Assembly: GCF_009193255.1 (NCBI RefSeq) | Contig: NZ_WACG01000002.1 | Span: forward strand, 583,200 to 647,199 | DNA from: Arthrobacter koreensis | Lineage (GTDB): Bacteria > Actinomycetota > Actinomycetes > Actinomycetales > Micrococcaceae | DNA: 64,000 nucleotides | Direction of reading: 5' to 3' | Shown here: piece by piece, positions 44,907 to 55,160 of the stretch | Layout of the letters: the number at the start of each line of letters is the position of its first letter | Numbering within the stretch: the stretch's first letter is position 1 | Program-made: the position numbers and the translations under genes | The notes under the pieces: model-generated | What the model was told of the DNA's origin: nothing | Database searches by the model: none | The model's input: the letters and a program-made list of their open reading frames with translations, nothing else

Positions 44907-46919
44907 CTACTTGTCCCGGTTCCTTACCGCTTCGACGATCCGCTTCACGGCTTCCTCCACCGGCACGCCGTTGTCCTGGCTGCCGTCGCGGAAGCGGAAG
45001 GAGACTGCGCCGGCTTCGGCGTCCTCACCGCCGGCGATCAGGACGTAGGGAACCTTCTCCTTCGAAGCGGTGCGGATCTTCTTCGGGAAGCGGTCCGTTC
45101 CGGCGTCGACTTCGGCGCGGATGCCTGCGGCCTTGAGCTTGTCCACGACGTCGTACATGTAGTCGTTGAATGCCTCGGCGACGGGAATACCCACTACCTG
45201 GACCGGAGCAAGCCAGGCCGGGAAGGCGCCGGCGTAGTGCTCGGTCAGCACTGCCATGAAGCGTTCCACCGAACCGAACAGCGCACGGTGGATCATGACC
45301 GGGCGCTGGCGGGTTCCGTCGGCAGCCTGGTACTCAAGTTCGAAACGCTCCGGCAGGTTGAAGTCCAGCTGGATGGTGGACATCTGCCAGGTGCGGCCAA
45401 TAGCGTCGCGGGCCTGGACCGAGATCTTCGGGCCGTAGAAGGCTGCTCCCCCGGGATCCGGCACCAGGTCCAGGCCGGAGGCCTCGGCAACCTCGGCCAG
45501 GGTGCGGGTGGCTTCTTCCCAGACCTCGTCGGATCCGACGTACTTTTCCGGGTCCTTGGTGGAAAGCTCCAGGTAGAAGTCATCCAGCCCGTAGTCCTTG
45601 AGCAGGTCCAGGACGAAGTTCAGGGTCTTGGTCAGCTCGTCCTTCATCTGCTCGCGGGTGCAGTAGATGTGGGCGTCGTCCTGGGTCATGCCGCGCACGC
45701 GCGTCAGTCCGTGGATGACGCCGGACTTCTCGTAGCGGTACACCGAACCGAATTCGAAGAGCCGCAGCGGCAGTTCCCGGTAGGAGCGTCCGCGGGAGCG
45801 GAAGACCAGGTTGTGCATGGGGCAGTTCATCGGCTTGAGGTAGTAGTCCTGGCCGGGCTTGGTGACCTCGCCGGTTTCCGGGTCGGTGACTTCGTCAACG
45901 TGCATGGGAGGGAACATGCCGTCGCGGTACCAGTCCAGGTGGCCGGAAACCTCGTACAGGTGTCCCTTGGTGATGTGCGGGGTGTAGACGAACTCGTAGC
46001 CTGCCTCGGTGTGGCGCTGGCGGGAGTAGTCCTCCATGGCCTTGCGGATGATGCCGCCCTTGGGGTGGAACACCGGCAGGCCGGAACCGAGCTCGTCCGG
46101 GAAGGAGAACAGGTCCAGTTCGGTGCCGAGCTTGCGGTGGTCGCGGCGCTCGGCCTCGGCCAGGCGTTCCTGGTAGGCCTTCAGGTCATCCTTGGTGGGC
46201 CAGGCCGTGCCGTAGATGCGCTGCAGCTGCTGGTTGGCCTGGTTGCCCAGCCAGTAGGCAGCGGCGGAGCGGGTGAGCGCGAAGGCGTTGGAGATCAGCT
46301 TGGTGTTGGGCAGGTGCGGGCCGCGGCACAGGTCGCACCAGACGGTGTCCCCGGACTTGCGGTCAACGTTGTCGTAAATGGTGATTTCTCCGGCGCCGAC
46401 CTCAATGTTCGCGCCTTCGCCGGCTTCCTCGGCGCCGTCCTTCTTACCGAGCAGTTCGAGCTTGTACGGCTCGTTGGCCATCGCTTCGCGGGCTTCTTCC
46501 TCGGTGACCACCCGGCGTACAAACTTCTGGTTCGAGTTGACGATCTTCTGCATCATCTTCTCGAGGGTCTTCAGGTCTTCCGGCGTGAAGGGCTCGGCAA
46601 CATCGAAGTCGAAGTAGAAGCCGTCCTTGATGTACGGGCCGATGCCCAGCTTGGCGTCGGGGCGCAGCTGCTGCACGGCCTGGGCCATGACGTGGGCGGT
46701 GGAGTGGCGCAGGACGTTGAGGCCGTCTTCCGAATCGATGGTTACGGCTTCGATGCTCTGGCCCGGAGCCAGCGGGGTATCGAGGTCCCTCAGGACTCCG
46801 TCGACACGCATGACCACGACTTCGCGGCGCTCAAAAAAGAGCTGAGCACCGGTGGTGCCAGTATCCACCGTGGTCTCTTCGCCGTCGACGATGAGGGTGA
46901 ACTGTTCCGGCACTGACAC
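44907..46919 (-). CDS. thrS: Threonyl-tRNA synthetase
   Basis: 670 residues. The order is an N-terminal TGS domain ([19 protein letters not shown]), an editing domain ([28 protein letters not shown]), a catalytic core with the zinc ligand cysteine in MNCPMHN and [19 protein letters not shown], and a C-terminal anticodon-binding domain ([15 protein letters not shown]). The start is a GTG with AAGGAG 5 bases upstream. Confidence 0.96.
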   Translation of the reverse strand: MSVPEQFTLIVDGEETTVDTGTTGAQLFFERREVVVMRVDGVLRDLDTPLAPGQSIEAVTIDSEDGLNVLRHSTAHVMAQAVQQLRPDAKLGIGPYIKDGFYFDFDVAEPFTPEDLKTLEKMMQKIVNSNQKFVRRVVTEEEAREAMANEPYKLELLGKKDGAEEAGEGANIEVGAGEITIYDNVDRKSGDTVWCDLCRGPHLPNTKLISNAFALTRSAAAYWLGNQANQQLQRIYGTAWPTKDDLKAYQERLAEAERRDHRKLGTELDLFSFPDELGSGLPVFHPKGGIIRKAMEDYSRQRHTEAGYEFVYTPHITKGHLYEVSGHLDWYRDGMFPPMHVDEVTDPETGEVTKPGQDYYLKPMNCPMHNLVFRSRGRSYRELPLRLFEFGSVYRYEKSGVIHGLTRVRGMTQDDAHIYCTREQMKDELTKTLNFVLDLLKDYGLDDFYLELSTKDPEKYVGSDEVWEEATRTLAEVAEASGLDLVPDPGGAAFYGPKISVQARDAIGRTWQMSTIQLDFNLPERFELEYQAADGTRQRPVMIHRALFGSVERFMAVLTEHYAGAFPAWLAPVQVVGIPVAEAFNDYMYDVVDKLKAAGIRAEVDAGTDRFPKKIRTASKEKVPYVLIAGGEDAEAGAVSFRFRDGSQDNGVPVEEAVKRIVEAVRNRDK

Positions 46920-46996
46920 GTTGTCTCCTTGATTCGTTTGTACTGGCGCTTGAGCACGGGTTTGCCCATGCAGCTACGGTGCGCGCCCTTACGATG

Positions 46997-49900
46997 TTAT
47001 CCGCTGTTCTTCAGCCCGACCAACCGGCCGCGCGGCCGGCCTGCCCTCTTTCCGGAGCCGTGTCCGGGGGCTTTCGCCGCCGCCCGCGGCAGCGGCAGGG
47101 ACGCGGTGTCCGCCAGGTCCCAGGCCTGCAGCGCCTGCAGGCTCATGCCCCGCGGCCCGGTGCGCCGGGTCAGCCCTCGGATCAGCATCAGTTCGGTGCC
47201 GAAGAGCAGCGGGCCGGTTTTCTCCTGCGCCTCGGTGAAGAAGGTGCAGTCCACGCAGCCGGTCCCGTCATCCAGGCTGATGAACACCACCCGGCGGCCT
47301 CCGCGCATCGGCGGGGTCTGGGTAGCCACCCGGATGCCGGCAACCAGGACCTCGGATCCGTTGCGCAGCCCCAGCAGGGATTCGGCCTTGGTTACACCCA
47401 AAGCCGCCAGCAGCGGTTCGTAGCTGTCCACCAGGTGGGCGCTGACGTCGACGGCGAGCAGGTCCAGTTCGGTGCGGACCCGCTCCGGCAGTGTGGGCTC
47501 AGGCAGCTGCGGCACGAGGTTGGCCAGTTCGGTATCGCCCAGCGGAAGCGCCAGCTGCCCCGGTATCGGATCGTATTTGCGGGTTCCGGGTTTACCGGAT
47601 GTTTCGGCAAGGTGCTGCAGCAGGTCCGCCCTGGTGCCCCGCGAACCGCTCTCCCGGGACAGCGAGTCGAAGGCACCCAGCTGCGCCAGCCGCTGCATCG
47701 AGGGCCGGGACAGTTTGGCGCGGGCACGCAGATCCGCCAGGGAATCGAACGGCTGCCCGGCGGCGATCCGCCGGACCTCCGCGGCGGAAAGACCGTAAAT
47801 CCCGGCGAAGCTAAGCCGGATCCCGAACCTGCCGGGGGTTGCCCTGCGCCCCGGAGCCGCCGTTAGGGGCGGAACCCATTCCACCCGGTACTGCTCGCCG
47901 CTGCGGTTGATGTCCAGCGGCAGGATGGGGATGCCCATACGCCGCGCTTCGGCCACGAGCAGCCGGCGCGGATACATGCCGGGATCGTGCTCGAAGATTC
48001 CGGCAAGGAACGCTTCGGGATGGTGTGCCTTTAGCCAGGCCGACTGGTAGGTGGGCACGGCAAAGGCGGCGCCGTGGGCCTTGCAGAAACCGAAGCTGCC
48101 GAAGGCCTTGAGTGTTCCCCAGACCTTGTCGATGGTCTGCGCGTCGTAACCGCGTTTTTGCGCCGCCTGCCGGAAGAAATCCTCCACCCCCTGTTCGGCC
48201 GCGGGGTTGCCCAGCAGCCGGCGCAGCTCATCGGCCTTTGCCAGCCCGCAGCCGGTGAAGACGTCAAAGGTCCGCAGCACCTGTTCGTGGAAGACCGTCA
48301 CCCCGTGGGTTTCCGCCAGCACCGGGCGCAGCGATTCGTGCGGGTACACCGCCGGGGCCCAGCCGTGGCGGTGCTCCAGGAACGGCCGCACCATGTCGGA
48401 TTTCATGGGCCCTGGCCGGAACAGTGAAATGTCGATGATCAGGTCATTGAAGTCCCGCGGCGCCATCTTGCCCACCAGCTCCCGCTGGCCGGGCGACTCG
48501 ATCTGGAAGCAGCCCAGCGTGTGCGTGCTGCGGATCAGCTCGAAGGTGGGCTCGTCATCCAGCGGAACGGCATCCAGGTCGATCCGCCCGTCCTCGTCGA
48601 TCCACTCCGGGCGGGGTTCGGTTTCTTCCACATGCTTTCCGGCCCGGGCTACGTCGTCTCCGCCGGAATGGACCCGGACCACCTCGTTCAGGGCGAACGC
48701 CATGGCGGACTGCATCCGCACGCCCAGCACGTCCAGCTTGAGCATGCCCATTGGATCCATGTCGTGCTTGTCGAACTGGGACATGGGCAGGCCCAGGCCA
48801 CTGGGCTGCACGGGCGTGCGGTCCAGCAGCGAGGTGTCCCCCAGGATCACCCCGCACGGATGCATTGAAATATGGCGAGGCAGCCGGTCCAGCCGTTCGG
48901 TCAGGTCCACCAGCAAGTCCAGCTGGCGGTTCTGCTGCACGGCCTCGGCCACGCCGCGCAGTTCGGGTTTCTCGGCGAGCGCCTCACGGAAATGGCTCGC
49001 CGAGAAGCGCCACAGTGCCTTGGCCACGGCGCCGACCTCCTCATCAGGCAATCCCAGGGCCAGGCCGGCGTCGCGCACCGCTCCGCGCGCCCGGTAACCG
49101 TTCTGCATGCTCATGAGGGTGACCCGCTGGGCACCGAAGCGTTCAAAGATGCGGTGGTACACGTTGTGCCGTTCGGCGCTTTCAACGTCAATGTCGATGT
49201 CCGGCAGCGTGGAGCGGTCCCGGGAGAGGAACCGTTCAAAGATGAGGTCGTGTGCCAGCGGGTTCACGTGGCTGATGCCCAGCAGGTAGTTCACCAGCGA
49301 GGACGCACCCGATCCGCGTGCCGCCGCTCGCACTCCCATGTCCCGGATCATGGTGGAGACTTCCGCGACAGTGAGGAAGTAGGCGGCAAAGCCGAGCCTC
49401 TCGATAATCCCCAGCTCGTGTTCCAGCCGGTTGCGCATGGCAGCTTCCGCGGCACCGCCCAGGTGCCCGAAGCGCCTGCCTATTCCGGCTTCGCAGCGTC
49501 CGCGCAGTTCCAGCACCGGTTCCGCGTCGATCCCGATGACCCCGGCTTCCGGGACCACGGGCTGCTTCCACCCCATGTCTGCTTCCGGGTCGATCCGGCA
49601 GGTATCGGCGAGCGCCTCCGTTCCGGCCAGCAGCTTGGCTGCCCCGGCACGCCCGTAGCCTGCTTCCTCGCTGATCTCCGCGGCGAGCGCTGCCATCTGC
49701 CTGCCCGTCTTGAGCCAGCCCTGCCCATTGGGCTGCAGGTCCTGCAGCTGCGCCATGGCGGTCAGGGCGCGTGCGGCGTCGAGCACGTCTGCGGTAGCGG
49801 CGCCGTCTTCATCCACGTAGCGCACGGCATTGGTCAGCACGGCGGGGAGGTGCATTTCATCGGAGAGCCGGTACATCCGCACGGCGTGGGCCAGGCTCAG

Positions 49901-50479
49901 GTTGGTTCCCGGCGCGCTGAGGTGCGTGACTACCTCCACGGCAAGCGCCGCACGCGGCATGACCGAGAGCCAGCGCCGGAACAGGGTGCGGGCCACGGCA
50001 TAGCTGCGGCTGCGCATGGCCCGTCCCACGTCGGTATAAGGGCCCACCAGCACGGTCAGTACGGGTTCCCCGTCCCTGCCCAGTACCCGGGCTGCAAGCT
50101 GTTCGAGGGTGACGCCGGGCGGGCGTCCCGTACGCCCCCTGGAGGGAGAGGTTCCGGCATGTGCGTCGGAAATGAGCCGGCACAGCGCGTGGTAGCCCGC
50201 TCCCCCGTTATGCCCGTGGGCCAGGATGACCGCCCTGCCGGTCGCCTCAGCGTCCCGGCCTTCCCCGTCCAGGATGGCAAGGTCCACCCCGACGATGGGA
50301 TCAATGCCGGCGTCCATGCAGGCACGCAGGTGCTTGACCGTGCCGTACAGGCCGTCACGGTCCGTGCAGGCGAGCGCGTCGGCTCCGTCCGCTGCGGCGG
50401 CCTGGGCCAGCTCTTCCGGCCAGGACGTGCCGTAGTGGGCGGAAAAGGCCGTAGCGGCGTGAAGATGGGTGAAGCTCAT
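46997..50479 (-). CDS. dnaE2: Error-prone DNA polymerase III alpha subunit DnaE2
   Basis: 1160 residues. The PHP domain starts at FTHLHAATAFSAHYG. The polymerase core has catalytic aspartates in LPDIDIDVESAERHNVYHRI and DPMGMLKLDVLG. There is a helix-hairpin-helix region and a C-terminal OB fold (VLVAGIRVATQTPP, then VVFISLDDGTGCVDCTFF). It acts in damage-induced mutagenic synthesis, normally with ImuA' and ImuB. Here it follows only a DUF6504 gene (24 bases) and no Y-family polymerase gene is nearby. Confidence 0.94.
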   Translation of the reverse strand: MSFTHLHAATAFSAHYGTSWPEELAQAAAADGADALACTDRDGLYGTVKHLRACMDAGIDPIVGVDLAILDGEGRDAEATGRAVILAHGHNGGAGYHALCRLISDAHAGTSPSRGRTGRPPGVTLEQLAARVLGRDGEPVLTVLVGPYTDVGRAMRSRSYAVARTLFRRWLSVMPRAALAVEVVTHLSAPGTNLSLAHAVRMYRLSDEMHLPAVLTNAVRYVDEDGAATADVLDAARALTAMAQLQDLQPNGQGWLKTGRQMAALAAEISEEAGYGRAGAAKLLAGTEALADTCRIDPEADMGWKQPVVPEAGVIGIDAEPVLELRGRCEAGIGRRFGHLGGAAEAAMRNRLEHELGIIERLGFAAYFLTVAEVSTMIRDMGVRAAARGSGASSLVNYLLGISHVNPLAHDLIFERFLSRDRSTLPDIDIDVESAERHNVYHRIFERFGAQRVTLMSMQNGYRARGAVRDAGLALGLPDEEVGAVAKALWRFSASHFREALAEKPELRGVAEAVQQNRQLDLLVDLTERLDRLPRHISMHPCGVILGDTSLLDRTPVQPSGLGLPMSQFDKHDMDPMGMLKLDVLGVRMQSAMAFALNEVVRVHSGGDDVARAGKHVEETEPRPEWIDEDGRIDLDAVPLDDEPTFELIRSTHTLGCFQIESPGQRELVGKMAPRDFNDLIIDISLFRPGPMKSDMVRPFLEHRHGWAPAVYPHESLRPVLAETHGVTVFHEQVLRTFDVFTGCGLAKADELRRLLGNPAAEQGVEDFFRQAAQKRGYDAQTIDKVWGTLKAFGSFGFCKAHGAAFAVPTYQSAWLKAHHPEAFLAGIFEHDPGMYPRRLLVAEARRMGIPILPLDINRSGEQYRVEWVPPLTAAPGRRATPGRFGIRLSFAGIYGLSAAEVRRIAAGQPFDSLADLRARAKLSRPSMQRLAQLGAFDSLSRESGSRGTRADLLQHLAETSGKPGTRKYDPIPGQLALPLGDTELANLVPQLPEPTLPERVRTELDLLAVDVSAHLVDSYEPLLAALGVTKAESLLGLRNGSEVLVAGIRVATQTPPMRGGRRVVFISLDDGTGCVDCTFFTEAQEKTGPLLFGTELMLIRGLTRRTGPRGMSLQALQAWDLADTASLPLPRAAAKAPGHGSGKRAGRPRGRLVGLKNSG

Positions 50480-50503
50480 GGCACGGTACTCACGGCACGC
50501 GCG

Positions 50504-50815
50504 CTAAGCGCTTTCCCGCAGGGCGTCATGGATCCGGATCAGCCGCCAGGTGTTGGAGGCAGCCTGCCGGGAAATGTCCAGGGTGCGCAGCGGCGAGCGC
50601 GGACTCAGGCGGGCCTGGACCCGCCAGATTTCCGAATCCACCAGTCCGGGGCCGTGTCCGCGCTCTGCCCGGGGTTCTTCCTCCCACCAGCTGCGGCGTT
50701 CATACCAGCGCACCGGGTTGGCTGCCACCTTGTATGTCCTTCCCTGCCAGATGAGGCGCAGCGGTATGCCCGCGGGTGAGCACACTACCTCCACCGCTTC
50801 ACTGAAAAGTCCCAT
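50504..50815 (-). CDS. DUF6504-like protein
   Basis: 103 residues, no signal or membrane segment. The pattern EVVCSPAGIPLRLIWQGRTYKVA followed by RWYERRSWWEE and EIWRVQA matches the small proteins often coded next to imuB/dnaE2 in actinobacteria (DUF6504). The function is unknown; a role in the mutasome is inferred from position. It is the first gene of the dnaE2 unit, with a palindromic candidate operator 104 bases upstream. Confidence 0.8.
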   Translation of the reverse strand: MGLFSEAVEVVCSPAGIPLRLIWQGRTYKVAANPVRWYERRSWWEEEPRAERGHGPGLVDSEIWRVQARLSPRSPLRTLDISRQAASNTWRLIRIHDALRESA

Positions 50816-50918
50816 GGCTGCCCCTCGCTGTGCCTATTGCCGGTGTGGCCTTCGCCTGAATTGGATTGATGTCCGGCCGCTGCTTCGGACAGATGAAGCA
50901 TCTCCCGGAACTGAACCC

Positions 50919-50940
50919 TATTCGAATATATATTCGAATA
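50919..50940. promoter_or_regulatory. 22-bp perfect palindrome, candidate SOS (LexA) box
   Basis: The inner 18 bases are TTCGAATATATATTCGAA, flanked by TA on both sides. The inner 16 bases match the actinobacterial LexA pattern TCGAAC-N4-GTTCGA except for C to T and G to A. It lies 104-125 bases upstream of the DUF6504-dnaE2 unit, in the only A+T-rich patch of the region, which probably also holds the promoter. Binding by another dimeric regulator cannot be excluded. Confidence 0.55.
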
Positions 50941-51006
50941 TCCAGTGTACGACTGCACTCTGACAATCCCCGCAGTGCCCTCTGGGAAGCTGGTGTGAGT
51001 TCGGAT

Positions 51007-52578
51007 TTATTCTGCTGCTGCCTCCACCCGTGACTGTGTTGAGAGTGGAATCTCCCGGATAAACAGGCACAGCACCCCGCCTGCGGCAACCAGCGGAATG
51101 CTGAGCAGGAAGATGGGCGGCAGGGCCGTTCCGAACGCTGCTCCGATTGCCTGCTGCACCGGGCCGGGAAGGGACTGCAGCACCGCCGGAGTGAGCGAAT
51201 TGATGCCTTCCGCGGGAAGCATCCCCGCAGCCCCGGCGGGGGCATCTGCAAGCTGGTCGGTCAGCCGCTGGATGAAGATGGACCCGAAGGCGGCAATACC
51301 GAACGAAGCACCGATCTGGCGGAAGTAGTTCGCGGCGGAGATGGCGGTGCCCATGTTCTGCTGCGGAACACTGTTCTGCACAATCAGCACCAGGTTCTGC
51401 AGCAGCGCACCAATCCCCAGGCCAAGCACAGCCATCCCGATCGCCGTGAACCAGTACGGGGTGTCCTGGGAAATCCGCGAGAGCAGCACCAGCCCGGCAA
51501 TGATCACGGCGCACCCGGCGACGGGGTAGATCTTGTACCGCCCGGTGTGCGCAATGAGCTGCCCGGTGCCGATGGACGTCAGCAGGAGCCCGGCCATCAT
51601 CGGCAGCATCATCAGCCCCGACTGCGTGGCGGTGGCGCCATTGACCATCTGCAGGAACGTGGGCAGGTAGGAGATGGTGGAGAACATCGCTATTCCGACG
51701 GCGATGCCCGCCAGCACCGGGATCAGGAAGTTCCGCATCCGGAACAGGCCCAGCGGCAGGATCGGTTCGCTCGCACGCCGTTCGGCCCAGACGAACGCCG
51801 CCCCGGCCAGCACTGCGGCAGCGGCCAGGCCCAGGATCTGCGGGCTGCCCCAGTCATAGGTGGTGCCTCCCCAGCTGGTGACCAGGATCAGGGCCGTTGA
51901 GGCGACCGCAAGCAGCGCTGCGCCGGCGTAGTCGAGGCGCGGACGGCGCCCGGAGACCTTGGGAAGGTGCAGGGAGGTGATGACGACGGCGAGCGCGACC
52001 GCGCCGATGGGCACGTTGATGTAGAACACCCAGCGCCAGGACCACGAATCGGTGATCCAGCCGCCCAGCAGCGGCCCGCCCACTGAAGCCAGGCCGAAGG
52101 AAGCCCCGATCAGCCCCATGTAGCGCCCGCGTTCCCGCGGGGAGACCAGGTCTCCGATGATGGCCTGCGCGCCGATCATGAGTCCGCCGCCGCCGATGCC
52201 CTGCAGGGCCCGGAACGCGATCAGCTGGCCCATGTTCTGGGACAGCCCGGAGAGGACGGAGCCCAGCAGGAAGACGGCAATGGCGAAGATGAAGATGTTC
52301 TTGCGGCCGAACAGGTCACCGAGCTTGCCGTAGATGGGCAGCCCGATGGTCGCGGCCAGGATGTAGGCGGTGACTACCCAGGAGAGGTGTTCAAGGCCGT
52401 TGAGGTCCCCCACGATGGTGGGAAGGGCCGTGGCCACGATTGTCTGGTCCAGTGCCGCGAGCAGGACGGAGAGAACCAGGCCGGTAAACACCAGCACCCG
52501 CCCACGCGGCGTTCCCTCGTCCTGGGTTTCCGTGCTTCCGGCACCGACCGGTACTGCAGCATGTGCACCTGAGGCCAT
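51007..52578 (-). CDS. DHA2-family multidrug MFS transporter
   Basis: 523 residues, about 14 helices. Family motifs are LDQTIVATALPTIVGDL in helix 1, YGKLGDLFGRKNIFIFAI (motif A), FRALQGIGGGGLMIGAQ and SPRERGRYMGLIGASFGLASVGGPLLGG in pieces (motif C). It should be a proton-driven drug exporter; substrates are unknown. The ATG overlaps the stop of the next transporter gene upstream (TAATG), and the two proteins are close paralogues. Confidence 0.9.
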   Translation of the reverse strand: MASGAHAAVPVGAGSTETQDEGTPRGRVLVFTGLVLSVLLAALDQTIVATALPTIVGDLNGLEHLSWVVTAYILAATIGLPIYGKLGDLFGRKNIFIFAIAVFLLGSVLSGLSQNMGQLIAFRALQGIGGGGLMIGAQAIIGDLVSPRERGRYMGLIGASFGLASVGGPLLGGWITDSWSWRWVFYINVPIGAVALAVVITSLHLPKVSGRRPRLDYAGAALLAVASTALILVTSWGGTTYDWGSPQILGLAAAAVLAGAAFVWAERRASEPILPLGLFRMRNFLIPVLAGIAVGIAMFSTISYLPTFLQMVNGATATQSGLMMLPMMAGLLLTSIGTGQLIAHTGRYKIYPVAGCAVIIAGLVLLSRISQDTPYWFTAIGMAVLGLGIGALLQNLVLIVQNSVPQQNMGTAISAANYFRQIGASFGIAAFGSIFIQRLTDQLADAPAGAAGMLPAEGINSLTPAVLQSLPGPVQQAIGAAFGTALPPIFLLSIPLVAAGGVLCLFIREIPLSTQSRVEAAAE

Positions 52579-54257
52579 TAGTGTTGCGCCTCCCCTTCCA
52601 GTTGAACGCTGGCCGTCCTGGCCAGCGGTATTTCCCGAATAAAGAGCGTCAGCACGAACGCCGCCCCCAGGGCCGGGATACCCAGCAGGAAGACCGGAGG
52701 CAGGGCGGTTCCGAACGCGTCGGCAATGAAATCCCGAGCCGGCGCGGGCAAGGCCCGCAGCTGGTCCGGGCTGATGGAATTCACTCCCTGGCTGGTCACT
52801 GACCGCACGGCGGCCGGGGCATCCGCCACCTGGTCATTGAGCCGGGAGATGAAGACCGATCCGTAGACGGCGATTCCGAGTGTTCCGCCGATCTGGCGGA
52901 AGTAGTTGGCAGAGGAGACTCCTGTGCCCATGTTCTGCGGCGGAACGCTGTTCTGCACAATCAGCACGACGTTCTGCATCAGCATGCCGATTCCCAGTCC
53001 CAGGACGAACATTCCCAGTGCCGTGAACCAGTACGGGCTGCTGGCCGAGATGCGCGAGAGCAGCAGCAGGCCAAAAATCATGATCAGCGCGCCGGCAACC
53101 GGGTAGATCTTGTACCGGCCGGTGCGGGAGATGAGCTGCCCGGTTCCAATGGAGCTCAGCAGCAGGCCGGCCGTCATGGGCAGCATCATCAATCCCGAGT
53201 CCGTGGCGCTGGCACCGTTGACCATCTGCAGGAAGGTCGGCAGGTAGGAGATGCTGCCGAACATCGCCAGCCCGACGGCGAGGCCCACGAGTGAGCAGAC
53301 GACGAAGTTGCGGATCCTGAACAGGCGCAGCGGAAGGATGCGCTCCTCGGCGCGAAGCTCCACCGGAATGAACACCGCGACGGCAACCAGCGCGGCCGCC
53401 CCGAGGCCAAGGATGGTTGGGGACGTCCAGGCGTAAGTGGTTCCGCCCCAGCTCGTAATGCCGACCAGTGCCGCGCTCGCAACGGCGAGCAGGACGGCGC
53501 CGGGATAGTCCAGCTTGATGCCGGCAGCGCTGCGCCTGGGCAGGTGCAGGGACGTAATGATCAGCGCCAGGGCAATCGCGCCGAGCGGCAGGTTGATGTA
53601 GAAGACCCACCGCCAGGACCAGTACTGGGTCAGGTATCCGCCCAGCAGGGGTCCGCTGACCGAGGCGACGCCGAAGGCTGCACCGATCAATCCCATGTAC
53701 TTGCCGCGGTCGCGTGCCGAAACAATGTCTCCGATGATTGCCTGCGCACCGATGATCAGCCCGCCACCGCCAACTCCCTGCAGCGCCCGGTAGGCAATCA
53801 GCTCGCCCATGCTGTGGGCCTGGCCCGAAAGCGCAGATCCCAGCAGGAAGACCGCAATCGCGAAGATGAAGATGTTCCTGCGTCCCAGCAGGTCGCCGAG
53901 CTTGCCGTAGATGGGCAGCCCGATCGTGGACGTCAGGAGGTAGGCGGTGATGACCCAGGACAAATGCTCCAGGCCGTGCAGATCACCCACTATCGTTGGC
54001 AGCGCGGTGGAAACGATCGTCTGGTCCAGGGCCGAGATCAGAACCGCCATGATGAGGCCGCTGATCACCAGGGCAACCTGCCGGCGGTTATGCGGGGCCG
54101 GGGCTGTTGCTCCGGCCCGGCGCGGAGGCGCAGACGGTGCGGGGACAGCCGGTGCGGAACCCGTTGGATAGGACGACGCCGGCGATCCGAGGTCTGTGGC
54201 GGCGCGTGCCCCGGGATGCGTGGCTTCGGCTCCGCGGGCAGTGAATCGAGCGGCCAA
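52578..54257 (-). CDS. DHA2-family multidrug MFS transporter (paralogue)
   Basis: 559 residues with the same motifs as its neighbour (LDQTIVSTALPTIVGDLHG, YGKLGDLLGRRNIFIFAI, YRALQGVGGGGLIIGAQ). It has a longer proline/alanine-rich N-terminus of about 60 residues before the first helix. The start could be further downstream because of that extension. The pair is a clear tandem duplication that has diverged. No TetR or MarR regulator gene is adjacent. Confidence 0.88.
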   Translation of the reverse strand: MAARFTARGAEATHPGARAATDLGSPASSYPTGSAPAVPAPSAPPRRAGATAPAPHNRRQVALVISGLIMAVLISALDQTIVSTALPTIVGDLHGLEHLSWVITAYLLTSTIGLPIYGKLGDLLGRRNIFIFAIAVFLLGSALSGQAHSMGELIAYRALQGVGGGGLIIGAQAIIGDIVSARDRGKYMGLIGAAFGVASVSGPLLGGYLTQYWSWRWVFYINLPLGAIALALIITSLHLPRRSAAGIKLDYPGAVLLAVASAALVGITSWGGTTYAWTSPTILGLGAAALVAVAVFIPVELRAEERILPLRLFRIRNFVVCSLVGLAVGLAMFGSISYLPTFLQMVNGASATDSGLMMLPMTAGLLLSSIGTGQLISRTGRYKIYPVAGALIMIFGLLLLSRISASSPYWFTALGMFVLGLGIGMLMQNVVLIVQNSVPPQNMGTGVSSANYFRQIGGTLGIAVYGSVFISRLNDQVADAPAAVRSVTSQGVNSISPDQLRALPAPARDFIADAFGTALPPVFLLGIPALGAAFVLTLFIREIPLARTASVQLEGEAQH

Positions 54258-54465
54258 TGACGCCTCCTAGGGAAGCCATCCGCGGATGGTCCGGAACCAA
54301 AACCCACTACCCATTCGACGCCCGCAGTCCGGTCAAGTCAACGGTCCGCAGCGCGGTGCCCGGTTGCCGTGTGCTGCAGTGTCAGCTGCGGGACACGCCG
54401 TCATTCGCCCGCTGAGCGATGAGCCGGCACGCCTGGAGCTGCCTGGACAGGGGGCCGGTGCGCCG

Positions 54466-55053
54466 TCAGCCGGCAAATTCGATGCCGCTGGCCGGGCGCG
54501 GGGCCGCGAGCCAGTAGCTTGATCCGTCCGGGCTGCGCCGCACGATTCCCTCATCCACCATGGCTCGCCGGAACATGGCCGGGTCTTTGGTCAGGGCCGC
54601 CAGCCGCCCGGTGACTTCGGCCTCCGTCAGCCGGGCACGGCTGGCTGCAGGATTATCTGCGCCGCCCAGGACCCCGTGCCGGGAAAAGACTTCTCCGGCC
54701 AGATGGTGCAGCACTTCGAGGCGTTCGGTCCGTTTGGCCGGCAGGCTGCCCGAGCTCCCCGGCCCGAGGTGGCGCATGGGGGATTCGTCCCGGGGAGTCC
54801 GGTCCGCAGCGAGCAGGCGGGAGAAGACTTCCGGCACCGGGAACAGGCCGCCGTCTCCGGACCGGACCAGCCCCGCCTTTTGCAGGGCGTCCAGGGATTT
54901 GGCTTCGGCCCGGTCCAGGCTGTCCCGGAAGAGCGGTTCCCCCTTCCCGGCTCCGGTAACGATCCGTGCGTAGAGGTCCAGCCGGCGGGTATCTGCGAGC
55001 GCTGCCGCTACAGCTTTCCAGTGGGAGCTTCCTGCCGTGCCGGGATGGTTCAC
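54466..55053 (-). CDS. DUF2087 domain protein, winged-helix-like
   Basis: 195 residues. The N-terminal part (about 1-80) looks like a winged helix-turn-helix (HWKAVAAALADTRRLDLYARIV and AEAKSLDALQKAGLVR). The C-terminal 85 residues match DUF2087: KRTERLEVLHHLAGEVF, then LTEAEVTGRLAALTKDPAMFRRAMVDEGIVRR in pieces and a final YWLA. It may be a transcription regulator. The start is a GTG with AAAGG upstream. It is divergent from the CoA-transferase gene. Confidence 0.75.
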   Translation of the reverse strand: MNHPGTAGSSHWKAVAAALADTRRLDLYARIVTGAGKGEPLFRDSLDRAEAKSLDALQKAGLVRSGDGGLFPVPEVFSRLLAADRTPRDESPMRHLGPGSSGSLPAKRTERLEVLHHLAGEVFSRHGVLGGADNPAASRARLTEAEVTGRLAALTKDPAMFRRAMVDEGIVRRSPDGSSYWLAAPRPASGIEFAG

Positions 55054-55160
55054 CTGCCGCGCCTTTCATGCCTGGTTTTTGTGCGCCCCCCGCCCTGTCC
55101 GGGCTAAGGCTCGTGACGTAGCCTACTGCAACAGGGTCACGGACCGGAGGGGGCTGGAAC

